Of a stretch of 64,000 bases of DNA, positions 16,838-24,710 are shown in pieces; the first letter of the stretch is position 1; every line of letters begins with the position of its first letter. Below the pieces are notes generated by a model, which made no database searches, had not been told where the DNA came from, and was given only the letters and a program-made list of their open reading frames with translations. Both the position numbers and the translations under genes were made by a program. The stretch comes from Azospirillum agricola (GTDB lineage: Bacteria > Pseudomonadota > Alphaproteobacteria > Azospirillales > Azospirillaceae), in assembly GCF_017876095.1 (NCBI RefSeq), contig NZ_JAGINM010000022.1:1-64000 (forward strand). The letters run 5' to 3'.

Positions 16838-17806
16838 TTACAGACCCGCCGTGCGCGCCGAACTTGCGTCGGCGCTTTGGGGCGCGCTTTGGGGGGCGCT
16901 CTGGGGGGCGCTCTGGGCGGTGCCGTGGGGCGCGCGTTCGTCGGGACCGAGCACGCGCACCGTCACCGTGCGTCCGGCCACGAGGTCGAGCGTGTCGGGC
17001 ACCGGGTCGAGCGCGATGCGCACCGGGATGCGCTGGGCCAGCCGCACCCAGTTGAAGGTCGGGTTGACGTTGGCGAGCAGGCCGCTGCCCTCGGTGCGGT
17101 CACGGTCGACGATGGCGCGGGCGACGCTGTCGACATGGCCGGACAGGCTGCCGTCCATCCCCATGATGGTGACGGCCACCGGGTCGCCGGCGTGGATGCG
17201 CGGCAGCTTGGTCTCCTCGAAATAGCCCATCACATGGAAGGAGCGGCGGTCGATCAGCGCCACCACCGCCTGACCGGCCGACACGTGGTTGCCGGCCTTG
17301 AGCTGGAGGTTGGCGACGTATCCGTCCACCGTCGCCCGCACCTCGGTCCGCTCCAGGTTGAAGCGGGCGAGGTCGAGCGAGGCTTCCGCCTGCTTGGCCG
17401 CCGCCGACGCCTTGGCCATCGCCGAGGCGACCTCCTGGCGCTGGGCGGTGGAGACCACGCCCTCGGACAAACGCTCGTAGCGGCGTGCCTCGGCGCTGCG
17501 GAAGGCCATCTCGGCGCGGGCGCTATCCAGGTTGGCCTCCGCCTGCTCGATCGCCAGCCGGTAGCGGGCGGGATCGACGACGAAGAGGACGTCGCCCTGG
17601 CGGACCGTCTGGTTGTCGGCGACGCGGACCTCGGCGACGAGGCCGGCGACGTCGGCCGACACCTGCACGATGTCGGCCCGCACGCGGCCGTCGCGGGTCC
17701 AGGGCTCGTTCATGTAGTGGTCCCACATCCACCAGCCGCCGACGGCGGCGGCGGCCGTCACCAGCAGGGTGACGCTGAGGCGGGACAGGACGGACAGGAG
17801 TTTCAA
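16838..17806 (-). CDS. HlyD/EmrA-type periplasmic adaptor (AaeA-like)
   Basis: A 322-residue membrane-fusion protein linking the FUSC permease to the outer membrane. An N-terminal anchor (about 7-28) is followed by the biotinyl-lipoyl strand ADVAGLVAEVRVADNQTVRQ, an alpha-helical hairpin (about 85-150) and the second lipoyl half with GNHVSAGQAV. The C-terminal tail holds four SAPQ repeats encoded by a 12-bp tandem repeat (about 16871-16920), a low-complexity end that may vary in length between strains. It is the second gene of the marR-hlyD-FUSC-DUF1656 operon. Confidence 0.9.
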   Translation of the reverse strand: MKLLSVLSRLSVTLLVTAAAAVGGWWMWDHYMNEPWTRDGRVRADIVQVSADVAGLVAEVRVADNQTVRQGDVLFVVDPARYRLAIEQAEANLDSARAEMAFRSAEARRYERLSEGVVSTAQRQEVASAMAKASAAAKQAEASLDLARFNLERTEVRATVDGYVANLQLKAGNHVSAGQAVVALIDRRSFHVMGYFEETKLPRIHAGDPVAVTIMGMDGSLSGHVDSVARAIVDRDRTEGSGLLANVNPTFNWVRLAQRIPVRIALDPVPDTLDLVAGRTVTVRVLGPDERAPHGTAQSAPQSAPQSAPQSADASSARTAGL

Positions 17807-17842
17807 GGGAGTGTCCTCACGGACCGGCCGAAGCGGCGCCGG

Positions 17843-18295
17843 TCACGGTTGTTCGCGCTTGGCGTTGGTTTCGATGATCGAGAGGACGCGGGAGCAGGCG
17901 TCGATGTCGTCCTTGCTGGCCTGGGTCAGCAGGCGGCTGCGGACGTCGCCGAGCACCGCGTTGACCCGCGCCAGCAACTCGCGCCCCTGGTCGGTGAGAT
18001 GGAGGGTCTTGGCCCGGCGGTCGGCCGGATCCTCGCGGCGCTCGACCAGCTTGCCGGCCTCCAGGCTGTCGAGCAGCCGCACCAGGGACGGGCCCTCGAC
18101 CCCCATCTCCTCGGCCAGCTCGCGCTGGCGCATCCCGTCCCCCAGTTCGTTCAGCAGCATCAGCGGCGTGATGACCGACGAGGAAAACCCCCAATCCGCC
18201 AGGATTTTGTTCACCGCGCGGCGCCACAGGTGCGCGGCGCGGAAGAGATGCAGGCCGAAGCTGGCCGGAAAGCGGGGGGGATCATTGTCTAGCAT
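17843..18295 (-). CDS. MarR-family transcriptional regulator
   Basis: A 150-residue winged-helix regulator with the family core: helix GDGMRQRELAEEMGVEGPSLVRLLDSLE and the wing VERREDPADRRAKTL (shown in part), followed by the C-terminal dimer helix. It is the first gene of the efflux operon and probably represses it, releasing on binding phenolic ligands as MarR proteins do. The start ATG 18295 is immediately preceded by the palindrome CTATTAAATAG (18298-18308), a plausible autoregulatory operator. Confidence 0.9.
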   Translation of the reverse strand: MLDNDPPRFPASFGLHLFRAAHLWRRAVNKILADWGFSSSVITPLMLLNELGDGMRQRELAEEMGVEGPSLVRLLDSLEAGKLVERREDPADRRAKTLHLTDQGRELLARVNAVLGDVRSRLLTQASKDDIDACSRVLSIIETNAKREQP

Positions 18296-18297
18296 GG

Positions 18298-18308
18298 CTA
18301 TTAAATAG
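18298..18308. promoter_or_regulatory. Palindrome at the marR start, candidate MarR operator
   Basis: CTATT-A-AATAG is a perfect dyad two bases ahead of the marR start codon, and a second GCTATCTAAAT follows at 18313. AT-rich dyads next to the regulator's own start are typical MarR sites. Binding is inferred. Confidence 0.4.
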
Positions 18309-18425
18309 TTTTGCTATCTAAATCCGGCAAGACGGATTCGTCGCGGGGTGACAAGCGCGTTCCGCATGGCTGCGATGACGACGGTCGGCCGGAAGGCCGC
18401 GGCCAGGGCGTCGGCGCGGCTAAGA

Positions 18426-18530
18426 GCACCCAACAGAACCTTGGGTCGTCTCTCGCCCCGTCATCCCCGCCTTCGCGGGGATGACGGCCCCATTGGGCAC
18501 CGATGGCGAAAACGGAATTCTGTTCGGCGC
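18426..18530. mobile_element. MITE-like element, copy A (105 bp)
   Basis: Ends are imperfect 13-bp inverted repeats: GCACCCAACAGAA at 18426-18438 and the complement of GCGCCGAACAGAA at 18518-18530 (11 of 13 match). Inside is the hairpin GTCATCCCCGC...GCGGGGATGAC. A second copy in opposite orientation lies at 62489-62651, sharing a run of over 30 identical bases plus the distal end. The element here is flanked by a 14-bp direct repeat TCGGCGCGGCTAAG (18411-18424 and 18524-18537) that may be a target duplication. There is no coding capacity. Confidence 0.65.
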
Positions 18531-18532
18531 GG

Positions 18533-19552
18533 CTAAGGCCGCCGCGTGCTGCCGCGCTCGACGAAGCGCGCCGGCACCACCCGCACCGGGCCATGCGCCG
18601 GCGGGCGGGCGGTCATCTCCTCGACGAGGGCGAGCGCCTCCGTGACCAGCGCCTCGGCGTCCTGGTCGAAGCTGGTCAGGTCGTAGGCGCCCCACGCCGC
18701 CGAGGGGATGTTGTCGTAGCCGACCAGCATCACGTCCTCCGGCACCCGCAGCCCCAGCTCCCGGCGGATGACGTCCATGGCGCCGAAGGCGATGAGGTCG
18801 TTGGCGCAGAACAGCGCGTCGGCCGGCTCCCCGGCGGAGCTCCGGGCGAACAGCCGCCGCGCCGCCGACTGCCCGCCGGCGTAGCTGTAGTCGCCGGCCA
18901 TCACGCGCGGTTCCTCCAGCCCCAGCGCCGCCAGCCCGTCGCGGAATCCGGCGAGACGGTCGCGGCTGGCCGGGCTTTCCTCCGGCCCCGCCAGGAAGGC
19001 GAAGCGCCGGCCGCCGCGCCGGCGCAGCAGCGCGGCGGCGGTGGCGGCCGAGGCGCGGTTGTCGGATTCGACCGAGGCGACCCGCTCGCTCGTCACCCCG
19101 GCGTTGAAGGAGACGATGGGAATCCGGAAGGCCGACAGCGCGTCGGCGACCTCCTGCGACAGCACCGCCAGACCGCTGACGATGGCGTCCACGCGGTAGC
19201 TCGACAATTGCGCCAGCACGGCGTCGAGCGCGTAGTCGCTGTCCACCGGTACCAGCAGCACCTGCTTGCCGGCGTCGCGCAGCCGCGTGGCGAAGCGTTC
19301 CAGCACCGCGCTGTGGTAGGCGTTCTGCAAGCCTCCGACGATGACGGCGACGAGGCCCGACCGGTCGGTCAGCAGGATTTGCGGGATGATGCTCGGCCGG
19401 AATCCGAGCGCCTCGGCCGCCTCAAGGACCTTGCGGCGGGTTTCCGCCGACACGCTGGCCCCCGGCGTGAAGGTGCGCGAGACCGCCGATTGCGACACGC
19501 CGGCCAGCCGCGCCACGTCGGTCGAGGATGCGTATCGCTTGCCCGGCGTCAT
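18533..19552 (-). CDS. LacI-family transcriptional regulator
   Basis: A 339-residue sugar-responsive regulator. The N-terminal LacI helix-turn-helix (about 10-30: STDVARLAGVSQSAVSRTF) and hinge are followed by a periplasmic-binding-protein-like ligand domain (about 65-335). ATG 19552 gives the standard MTPGKRYASSTDVA start with a purine-rich stretch (GAGGGGGAAGG) ahead; the longer frame to 19744 would cross into the hemP promoter region. The gene ends immediately next to the MITE-like element, whose flank supplies the stop region. No sugar-utilisation genes adjoin it, so the ligand is unknown. Confidence 0.88.
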   Translation of the reverse strand: MTPGKRYASSTDVARLAGVSQSAVSRTFTPGASVSAETRRKVLEAAEALGFRPSIIPQILLTDRSGLVAVIVGGLQNAYHSAVLERFATRLRDAGKQVLLVPVDSDYALDAVLAQLSSYRVDAIVSGLAVLSQEVADALSAFRIPIVSFNAGVTSERVASVESDNRASAATAAALLRRRGGRRFAFLAGPEESPASRDRLAGFRDGLAALGLEEPRVMAGDYSYAGGQSAARRLFARSSAGEPADALFCANDLIAFGAMDVIRRELGLRVPEDVMLVGYDNIPSAAWGAYDLTSFDQDAEALVTEALALVEEMTARPPAHGPVRVVPARFVERGSTRRP

Positions 19553-19667
19553 GGTGGCGGCCTTCCCCCTCTTCGCGTCCCCGCGGCGTCCCCGCCGATG
19601 ATAGGGAGCGCGCGGAACGGCGTCCATGCGCCCGGCGCGGCGTCTGCCCACCCAAAGAGCAAAACTA

Positions 19668-19694
19668 GATGAGAATGACTTGCAATCGCATAAG
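19668..19694. promoter_or_regulatory. Fur-like iron box upstream of hemP
   Basis: The stretch GATGAGAATGACTTGCAATC (19668-19687) with following GCATAAG resembles Fur boxes of alphaproteobacteria, built on GAGAATGA and TTGCAATCGCA half-sites. It lies about 110 bp ahead of the hemP ATG, which fits iron control of haem uptake. The match is by eye. Confidence 0.5.
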
Positions 19695-19800
19695 AGCTTT
19701 TGTAGGGTCTGCTCATGGCCGGCCGGGATGGCAGATCGCCGCACCCCCGACCGCCGCCGTCTTCGCGACCAACCGTCTTTCCAACCAGAAAGCCAAGGCC

Positions 19801-20004
19801 ATGCAGCAGAACGCCGTCACCGCCACCCTCGCCGGTCCCGCCGCTTCGCAAGCCATGCCGTGGCAAGGTGTCGCCGCCTTGTCCCTTCCCGTGGTGGAGT
19901 CGGCCCGTCTGATGGCCGGCGGCCGCGAGATCGTCATCCAGCACGCCGGCCAGAGCTACCGCCTGCGGGTGACCCGGGCCAACAAGCTGATCCTGACCAA
20001 GTAG
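19801..20004 (+). CDS. hemP: Hemin uptake protein HemP
   Basis: A 67-residue cytoplasmic protein of the HemP/HmuP family. The C-terminal core (about 31-67) has the family pattern ARLMAGGREIVIQHAGQSYRLR followed by TRANKLILTK (given in parts). In other bacteria HemP activates expression of haem-uptake genes. ATG 19801 is chosen because the longer frame to 19669 would begin inside the Fur-like box. No haem receptor or ABC transporter lies next to it here. Confidence 0.85.
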   Translation: MQQNAVTATLAGPAASQAMPWQGVAALSLPVVESARLMAGGREIVIQHAGQSYRLRVTRANKLILTK

Positions 20005-20024
20005 GAGAGGCGGGACGCCGCCTC

Positions 20025-20225
20025 TCAGGCGGTGCCCTCCACCTCGTAGCCGGCGTCCTCGATGGCCTTGCGGACCGCCGCCATGTCGGCGTTCCCCTCC
20101 ACCGAGACCGCGCCGGCCTTGAGGTCGACCAGCGCGCGCTCGACCGCGGGCAGGGCCTCCACGGCCCTGGTCACGGTCTGGGCGCAATGGCCGCAGGTCA
20201 TGCCCGACACCTTCAACGTCACCAT
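20025..20225 (-). CDS. copZ: CopZ-type copper chaperone (heavy-metal-associated domain)
   Basis: A 66-residue single HMA domain with metal-binding Cys11 and Cys14 in MTCGHC and the expected ferredoxin-like pattern ending in AIEDAGYEVEG. It carries Cu(I) in the cytoplasm, normally to a CopA ATPase. A near-perfect CueR-type operator lies 48-71 bp upstream, showing that the gene is copper-regulated. No copA or cueR is adjacent in the window. It is convergent with hemP, 20 bp between stops. Confidence 0.9.
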   Translation of the reverse strand: MVTLKVSGMTCGHCAQTVTRAVEALPAVERALVDLKAGAVSVEGNADMAAVRKAIEDAGYEVEGTA

Positions 20226-20272
20226 GGGATCCTCCGTCGCGTGATGGACTGGGTCGATGGGAATCAGCCTGC

Positions 20273-20296
20273 ACCTTCCAGCGGTGGGAAGGTCAA
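20273..20296 (-). promoter_or_regulatory. CueR-type copper operator/promoter for copZ
   Basis: Read on the minus strand the site is TTGACCTTCCCACCGCTGGAAGGT, given here in parts: -35 TTGACC overlapping the inverted repeat ACCTTCC-N7-GGAAGGT (20273-20293). E. coli CueR acts on copA at ACCTTCC-N7-GGAAGGT in the same register, with a long 19-bp spacer. The match is essentially exact, so a MerR/CueR regulator encoded elsewhere should control copZ. Confidence 0.8.
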
Positions 20297-20368
20297 GCGC
20301 TGTTTCCGGGGGTGTCGCGGGATTCCGCGCCGCTTGCCGAAGGCGGCGGGCTGCCCCAGACTTCGGGC

Positions 20369-21640
20369 ATGCTGAACACATCCCAATCGTCGTCACCGCC
20401 GCCGTCGGGCGGCATCTCCTTCGTGGAATTCGTCACGCTCATCGCCGCGATGATGGCGCTGACGGCCCTGTCCATCGACATCATGCTGGTCGCCCTGCCG
20501 GACATCGCCCACGCGCTGGGCGGCGACGGCGCCAACGACCGCCAGCTCATCATCACCGCCTACATGCTCGGCTTCGCCGCCGGACAGCCCTTCGCCGGCC
20601 CGCTCTCCGACCGTTTCGGGCGCAAGCCGGTGCTGGCCGCCGGGCTGGTCGTCTTCGCCGTCGCCTCGCTGGCGGCGGTCCTGGCGCCGAGCTTCGGGGT
20701 CATGCTGGCGGCGCGGGCGATCCAGGGCTTCGGCGCCGCCGCCCCGCGCATCGTCGCCGTCGCCATCGTGCGCGACCGCTTCGCCGGCCGCGACATGGCC
20801 CGCGTCATGTCCTTCGCCATGATGGTCTTCATCATCGTGCCGGTCATCGCCCCGGCCATAGGCGAACTGATCCTGCATGCCGGAAGCTGGCCGTGGGTCT
20901 TCGCGGCGCTGTTCCTGGCCGCCGCCGGCGCGCTGGCCTGGTCGGCGCTGCGCCTGCCGGAAACCCGCCACGCCGAGGACCGGCTGCCCCTGTCGCCGGC
21001 CGCGCTCGGCAACGCCCTCCGCATGGTCGTCACCACGCGGCAGACGGTGGGCTACACCGTCGCCATGGGCTTCATGTTCGGCAGCCTGCTGAGCTACATC
21101 GGCAGCGCGCAGCAGGTGTTCGTCGACATCTACGGGCTGGGGACCCTGTTCCCGGTCGTCTTCGGCGCCATCGCGGCGGTGATGGCGGTCGCCTCGCTGA
21201 CCAACGCCCGGCTGGTCGGAAGGCTGGGGATGCGGCGGGTGTCGCACGCGGCCATGCTCGGCTTCCTGGCGGCCTGCCTGGCGATGGCGGCCTTCGGCTT
21301 TCCCGAGCGTCCGCCGCTGCTGGCGCTGGGCGGCTTCCTCGCCGCGACCTTCTACTGCTTCGGCCTGATCGCGCCGAACTTCAACGCGCTGACCATGGAG
21401 CCGCTCGGCCACATCGCCGGCATGGGGTCGTCCTTCACCGGCTTCTATTCGACGGCGGCGGGCGCCCTGTTCGGCTGGGGAATCGGCCAGGCCTTCGACG
21501 GCACCGTGCGGCCGATGACCATCGGCTTCACCGTGCTGGCCGTGCTGGCCGTCCTGACCGTGCTGAAGACGGAGGGCGGCGTCCTGTTCCGCACCCACGC
21601 CCATGTGTCGGGCGCGGCCCGGCCGGCCGGCGGCGAGTGA
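20369..21640 (+). CDS. Bcr/CflA-type MFS multidrug efflux transporter
   Basis: A 423-residue inner-membrane drug:proton antiporter with 12 predicted spans. The MFS motif A loop GPLSDRFGRKPV after span 2 and the D-x2-LP-like start (DIMLVALPDIA) in span 1 mark the Bcr/CflA subgroup. ATG 20369 is preferred; GTG 20312 would add 19 polar residues. It starts 73 bp from the CueR-type operator and diverges from copZ. A strong rho-independent terminator follows 41 bp after its stop. Confidence 0.88.
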   Translation: MLNTSQSSSPPPSGGISFVEFVTLIAAMMALTALSIDIMLVALPDIAHALGGDGANDRQLIITAYMLGFAAGQPFAGPLSDRFGRKPVLAAGLVVFAVASLAAVLAPSFGVMLAARAIQGFGAAAPRIVAVAIVRDRFAGRDMARVMSFAMMVFIIVPVIAPAIGELILHAGSWPWVFAALFLAAAGALAWSALRLPETRHAEDRLPLSPAALGNALRMVVTTRQTVGYTVAMGFMFGSLLSYIGSAQQVFVDIYGLGTLFPVVFGAIAAVMAVASLTNARLVGRLGMRRVSHAAMLGFLAACLAMAAFGFPERPPLLALGGFLAATFYCFGLIAPNFNALTMEPLGHIAGMGSSFTGFYSTAAGALFGWGIGQAFDGTVRPMTIGFTVLAVLAVLTVLKTEGGVLFRTHAHVSGAARPAGGE

Positions 21641-21680
21641 GGGCGGGGGAGCGCCCCCCCGCTGTTCCGGACGCTTCAAC

Positions 21681-21716
21681 GAAAAAGGCCCGTCCCGCGA
21701 GGGATGGGCCTTTTTC
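21681..21716. terminator. Bidirectional rho-independent terminator
   Basis: AAAAAGGCCCGTCCC and GGGATGGGCCTTTTT form a 15-bp stem with one G-T or mismatch step and a GCGA loop. It has runs of T on both strands, so it can end both the MFS transcript and the opposing infC transcript. Confidence 0.88.
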
Positions 21717-21789
21717 GTGAACGCCAAACGGCCGCCTTTCCATCATGACGGGTCCGTCATGCGGGAAGGAACGGCCGGACGCGCGCCGA

Positions 21790-22329
21790 TCACCTCGGTG
21801 CGAGGACCATGATCATCTGGCGCCCTTCCAGGCGCGGCATCTGCTCGACCTTGGCCATCGCCTCCAACTCGTCGCGGACACGCAGCAGCACGTTCATGCC
21901 AAGGTCCTGGTGGGCCATTTCACGGCCACGGAAGCGCATGGTCATCTTGACCTTGTCGCCTTCCTCCAGGAAGCGGCGCGCGGCGCGCATCTTCACGTCG
22001 TAGTCGTTGTCGTCGATGTTCGGACGGAGCTTCAGCTCCTTGATCTCGACGATCTTCTGCTTCTTGCGCGCCTCGTTGGCCTTCTTCTGCTCCTCGAACC
22101 GGAACTTGCCGTAATCGAGGACCTTGCAGACGGGCGGATCGGCATTCGGCACGATCTCGACAAGGTCGAGGTCGGCGTCGGCGGCAGCCGTGAACGCCTG
22201 ATGCAACGGGACGATGCCCACCATCTCGCCATCGGCGTTGATGAGACGCACCTGACGGGCCGTGATCTCGCGATTGAGCCGCGGGCCTTCGCGGACGGGG
22301 TCCTGATCGTAAAGCTTTGCTATGACCAT
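21790..22329 (-). CDS. infC: Translation initiation factor IF-3
   Basis: A 179-residue IF-3 with N-terminal domain (about 15-85), a lysine-rich linker (KKANEARKKQK) and a C-terminal domain ending in MIMVLAPR. It prevents premature subunit joining and checks the start codon. The first visible ATG is 22329, but the AAGGAG ribosome-binding site (22330-22335) abuts it with no spacing. The sixth base beyond leads to ATA at 22323, at ideal distance. A rare ATA start would fit the known habit of infC to use non-standard start codons for autoregulation. The usual neighbours thrS, rpmI and rplT are absent here. Confidence 0.95.
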   Translation of the reverse strand: MVIAKLYDQDPVREGPRLNREITARQVRLINADGEMVGIVPLHQAFTAAADADLDLVEIVPNADPPVCKVLDYGKFRFEEQKKANEARKKQKIVEIKELKLRPNIDDNDYDVKMRAARRFLEEGDKVKMTMRFRGREMAHQDLGMNVLLRVRDELEAMAKVEQMPRLEGRQMIMVLAPR

Positions 22330-22356
22330 CTCCTTGGATGCGCCGGCCGGAAGCAC

Positions 22357-22818
22357 GATGCCCGAACGGCAACGATGTCGCCGAGGGCGACCGAACCACG
22401 CCGCCCTTTAACAGCAACCATCATATAGGTGCAACAGTTTCTCGGTTCCATATCCATGAAACCGGCGGCCGCAACATCCAGCAACGACTCTTTGGCGGTA
22501 TAACCCGCTCCTGAACGGGAGATGGGCGCTTGAGCGCGGGAAATCCAGCGCTCTTTCGGGGGGCGCCGCGGCCGGCGGCCGGCCGGTTCCCGCGAATCAG
22601 GAAAATTTCTCGATTTCGACACTATTCTCATTTTTGAGACAAAGTGCGCTAAGAATATCTCGATTTCGAGATGTTGGTCAGAAAAACCGTCTGTAGTTCC
22701 ATCAAAAATTGTCCAGGCTTTTCAAGCAATCTCCCATCACACGCAATGCTGGCATGGGGTTTGCTTTCGAAGGGCCACGCCCCACGGGGTACCCCACCCG
22801 GTCGAAGCCCGACTCGAC
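22357..22818. other. Non-coding stretch with paired operator-like sites
   Basis: This 462-bp stretch between infC and the SRPBCC/GntP genes carries two copies of TCTCGATTTCGA (22608 and 22658) and is AT-rich around 22600-22740. It must hold promoters for infC (left) and the SRPBCC/GntP genes (right). No credible open reading frame is seen. Confidence 0.5.
22608..22672. promoter_or_regulatory. Twin operator sites ahead of the ketone-body operon
   Basis: TCTCGATTTCGA occurs at 22608-22619 and 22658-22669, exactly 50 bp apart (about five helix turns). The second lies within a perfect palindrome ATCTCGA-TT-TCGAGAT (22657-22672). The phasing suggests cooperative binding by one dimeric regulator, possibly with looping. 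The regulator is not identifiable from the site. Confidence 0.5.
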
Positions 22819-23259
22819 ATGCCGATGATCGCCGTCACCATTCTGCTTCCCGATCCGGCCCGCCGCCTGTGGCCGCTGGTCCGTTGGGACGGCCGGCTGT
22901 GCGACTGGTATCCCGGCGCGATCGCGCTGAGCGTCGACGGAACGGAGAAGGGGGCCGTGCGGCGCCTGCTGCTGAAGGACGGAACCCGTCTGGTCCAGCG
23001 GCTGGAGCACATCAGCCGAATCGACGACGCCTACACCTACGCCGTGGTCGAGAGCCCCTATCCGGTCGCCGATCTGCTCGCGCAGATCCGCGTCCAGCCG
23101 GGGGACGACGGACACGCGACGCTGACATGGACCGCCACGTTCCAGCCGCTCGGCCTGCCCGGCGGGCTGGACGAAGCCAGGACCGAACGCTTCGTCCGCG
23201 ATCTCTACGACGCGGGCGTGGAACGGCTGCGCGGCCTTCTGACCCCCTTCCGGCTCTAG
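22819..23259 (+). CDS. SRPBCC-family (Bet v1/START-like) protein
   Basis: A 146-residue protein with the polyketide-cyclase/dehydrase-like fold: LWPLVRWDGRLCDWYPGA at about 17-34, the Y-x-V strand (YTYAVVESPYPV) and a long C-terminal helix (ERFVRDLYDAGVERL). This helix-grip family binds hydrophobic ligands. ATG 22825 is a second possible start. It lies 57 bp ahead of the GntP permease gene and may be the first gene of that operon; its ligand is unknown. Confidence 0.75.
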   Translation: MPMIAVTILLPDPARRLWPLVRWDGRLCDWYPGAIALSVDGTEKGAVRRLLLKDGTRLVQRLEHISRIDDAYTYAVVESPYPVADLLAQIRVQPGDDGHATLTWTATFQPLGLPGGLDEARTERFVRDLYDAGVERLRGLLTPFRL

Positions 23260-23316
23260 GAACACGGCGCACCGACCAACCGGCGCCCAGAACAAAAACG
23301 AGGGAGCACCCGTCCA

Positions 23317-24708
23317 ATGAGTTTGCTGATCTGCGTGGGAGCGCTTGCGTTCCTGATGTTCGTCGCCTACCGAGGATTCAGCGTCATCCTCTTCGCGCCG
23401 GTGGCGGCGCTGGGGGCGGTGCTGCTGACCGATCCGGCCGCCGTGCCGCCCATCTTCACCGGCCTCTTCATGGACAAGATGGTCGGCTTCGTGAAGCTGT
23501 ACTTCCCGGTCTTCCTGCTGGGCGCCGTGTTCGGCAAGGTGATCGAGCTGTCGGGCTTCTCCAAGTCGATCGTCTCGGCCGTCATCAAGATGATCGGCCG
23601 CGAGCGGGCGGTGACCTCCATCGTTCTGGTCTGCCTGCTGCTGACCTACGGCGGCGTGTCGCTGTTCGTGGTGGTCTTCGCCGTCTACCCCTTCGCCGCC
23701 GAGATGTTCCGCCAGGGCGACATCCCCAAGCGCCTGATCCCCGGCGTGGTGGCGCTCGGCGCCTTCACCGTCACCATGGACGCGCTGCCGGGCACCCCGC
23801 AGATCCAGAACATCATCCCGACGACCTTCTTCAAGACCGACGCCTACGCCGCCCCCTGGCTGGGCATCATCGGTTCGGTCTTCATCCTGACCGTCGGCCT
23901 GGTCTATCTGGAATGGCGCGTGCGCACCGCCATCGCCCGGGGCGAGGGCTACGGCACCGGCCACAGCAACGAGCCGGAGGCGGTCGCCGCCGAGACGCTG
24001 CCGAACCCGCTCGTCGCCCTGCTGCCGCTGGTCATCGTCGGCGTGCTGAACAAGGTGTTCACCCTGGCGATCCCCAAGGTCTACGGCTCCAGCTACGAGG
24101 TGGCGCTCACCCCCGGCGCCAAGCCGCTGGTGACGGCGGTCTCGTCGGTCGCCGGCATCTGGGCGGTCGAGGGCGCGCTGCTCTGCGGCATCCTGACCGT
24201 GCTGGTCTTCGCCTGGAAGCCGGTGACGCAGCGCTTCGCCGAGGGCACCAAGGCCGCCATCGGCGGCTCGCTGCTGGCGGCGATGAACACGGCGTCGGAA
24301 TACGGCTTCGGCGCCGTCATCGCCGCGCTGCCGGGCTTCCTGGTCATCGCCGGCGTCCTGCAATCCATCCCCAACCCGCTGGTCAACGAGGCGGTGACCG
24401 TCACCGCGCTGGCCGGCATCACCGGCTCGGCCTCGGGCGGCATGAGCATCGCGCTGGCCGCCATGGCCGACCAGTTCATCGCCGCCGCCAACGCGTCGGG
24501 CATTCCGATGGAGGTCCTGCACCGCGTCGCCTCGATGGCCAGCGGCGGCATGGACACCTTGCCGCACAACGGCGCGGTCATCACCTTGCTGGGCGTGACG
24601 GGCTTGACCCATCGCCAGTCCTACGGTGACATCTTCGCCATCACCTGCATCAAGACGCTGGCGGTCTTCTTCGTGATCGCCGTGTACTACCTGACCGGGA
24701 TCGTCTGA
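23317..24708 (+). CDS. GntP-family permease
   Basis: A 463-residue inner-membrane permease with 12-14 hydrophobic segments. The GntP family moves gluconate or other small organic acids with protons. Here the gene directly precedes CoA-transferase and 3-hydroxybutyrate dehydrogenase genes (2-bp gap to the first), so acetoacetate or 3-hydroxybutyrate is the likely substrate; that is inferred from context. GGGAG lies 11 bp ahead of ATG 23317. Confidence 0.88.
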   Translation: MSLLICVGALAFLMFVAYRGFSVILFAPVAALGAVLLTDPAAVPPIFTGLFMDKMVGFVKLYFPVFLLGAVFGKVIELSGFSKSIVSAVIKMIGRERAVTSIVLVCLLLTYGGVSLFVVVFAVYPFAAEMFRQGDIPKRLIPGVVALGAFTVTMDALPGTPQIQNIIPTTFFKTDAYAAPWLGIIGSVFILTVGLVYLEWRVRTAIARGEGYGTGHSNEPEAVAAETLPNPLVALLPLVIVGVLNKVFTLAIPKVYGSSYEVALTPGAKPLVTAVSSVAGIWAVEGALLCGILTVLVFAWKPVTQRFAEGTKAAIGGSLLAAMNTASEYGFGAVIAALPGFLVIAGVLQSIPNPLVNEAVTVTALAGITGSASGGMSIALAAMADQFIAAANASGIPMEVLHRVASMASGGMDTLPHNGAVITLLGVTGLTHRQSYGDIFAITCIKTLAVFFVIAVYYLTGIV

Positions 24709-24710
24709 TC

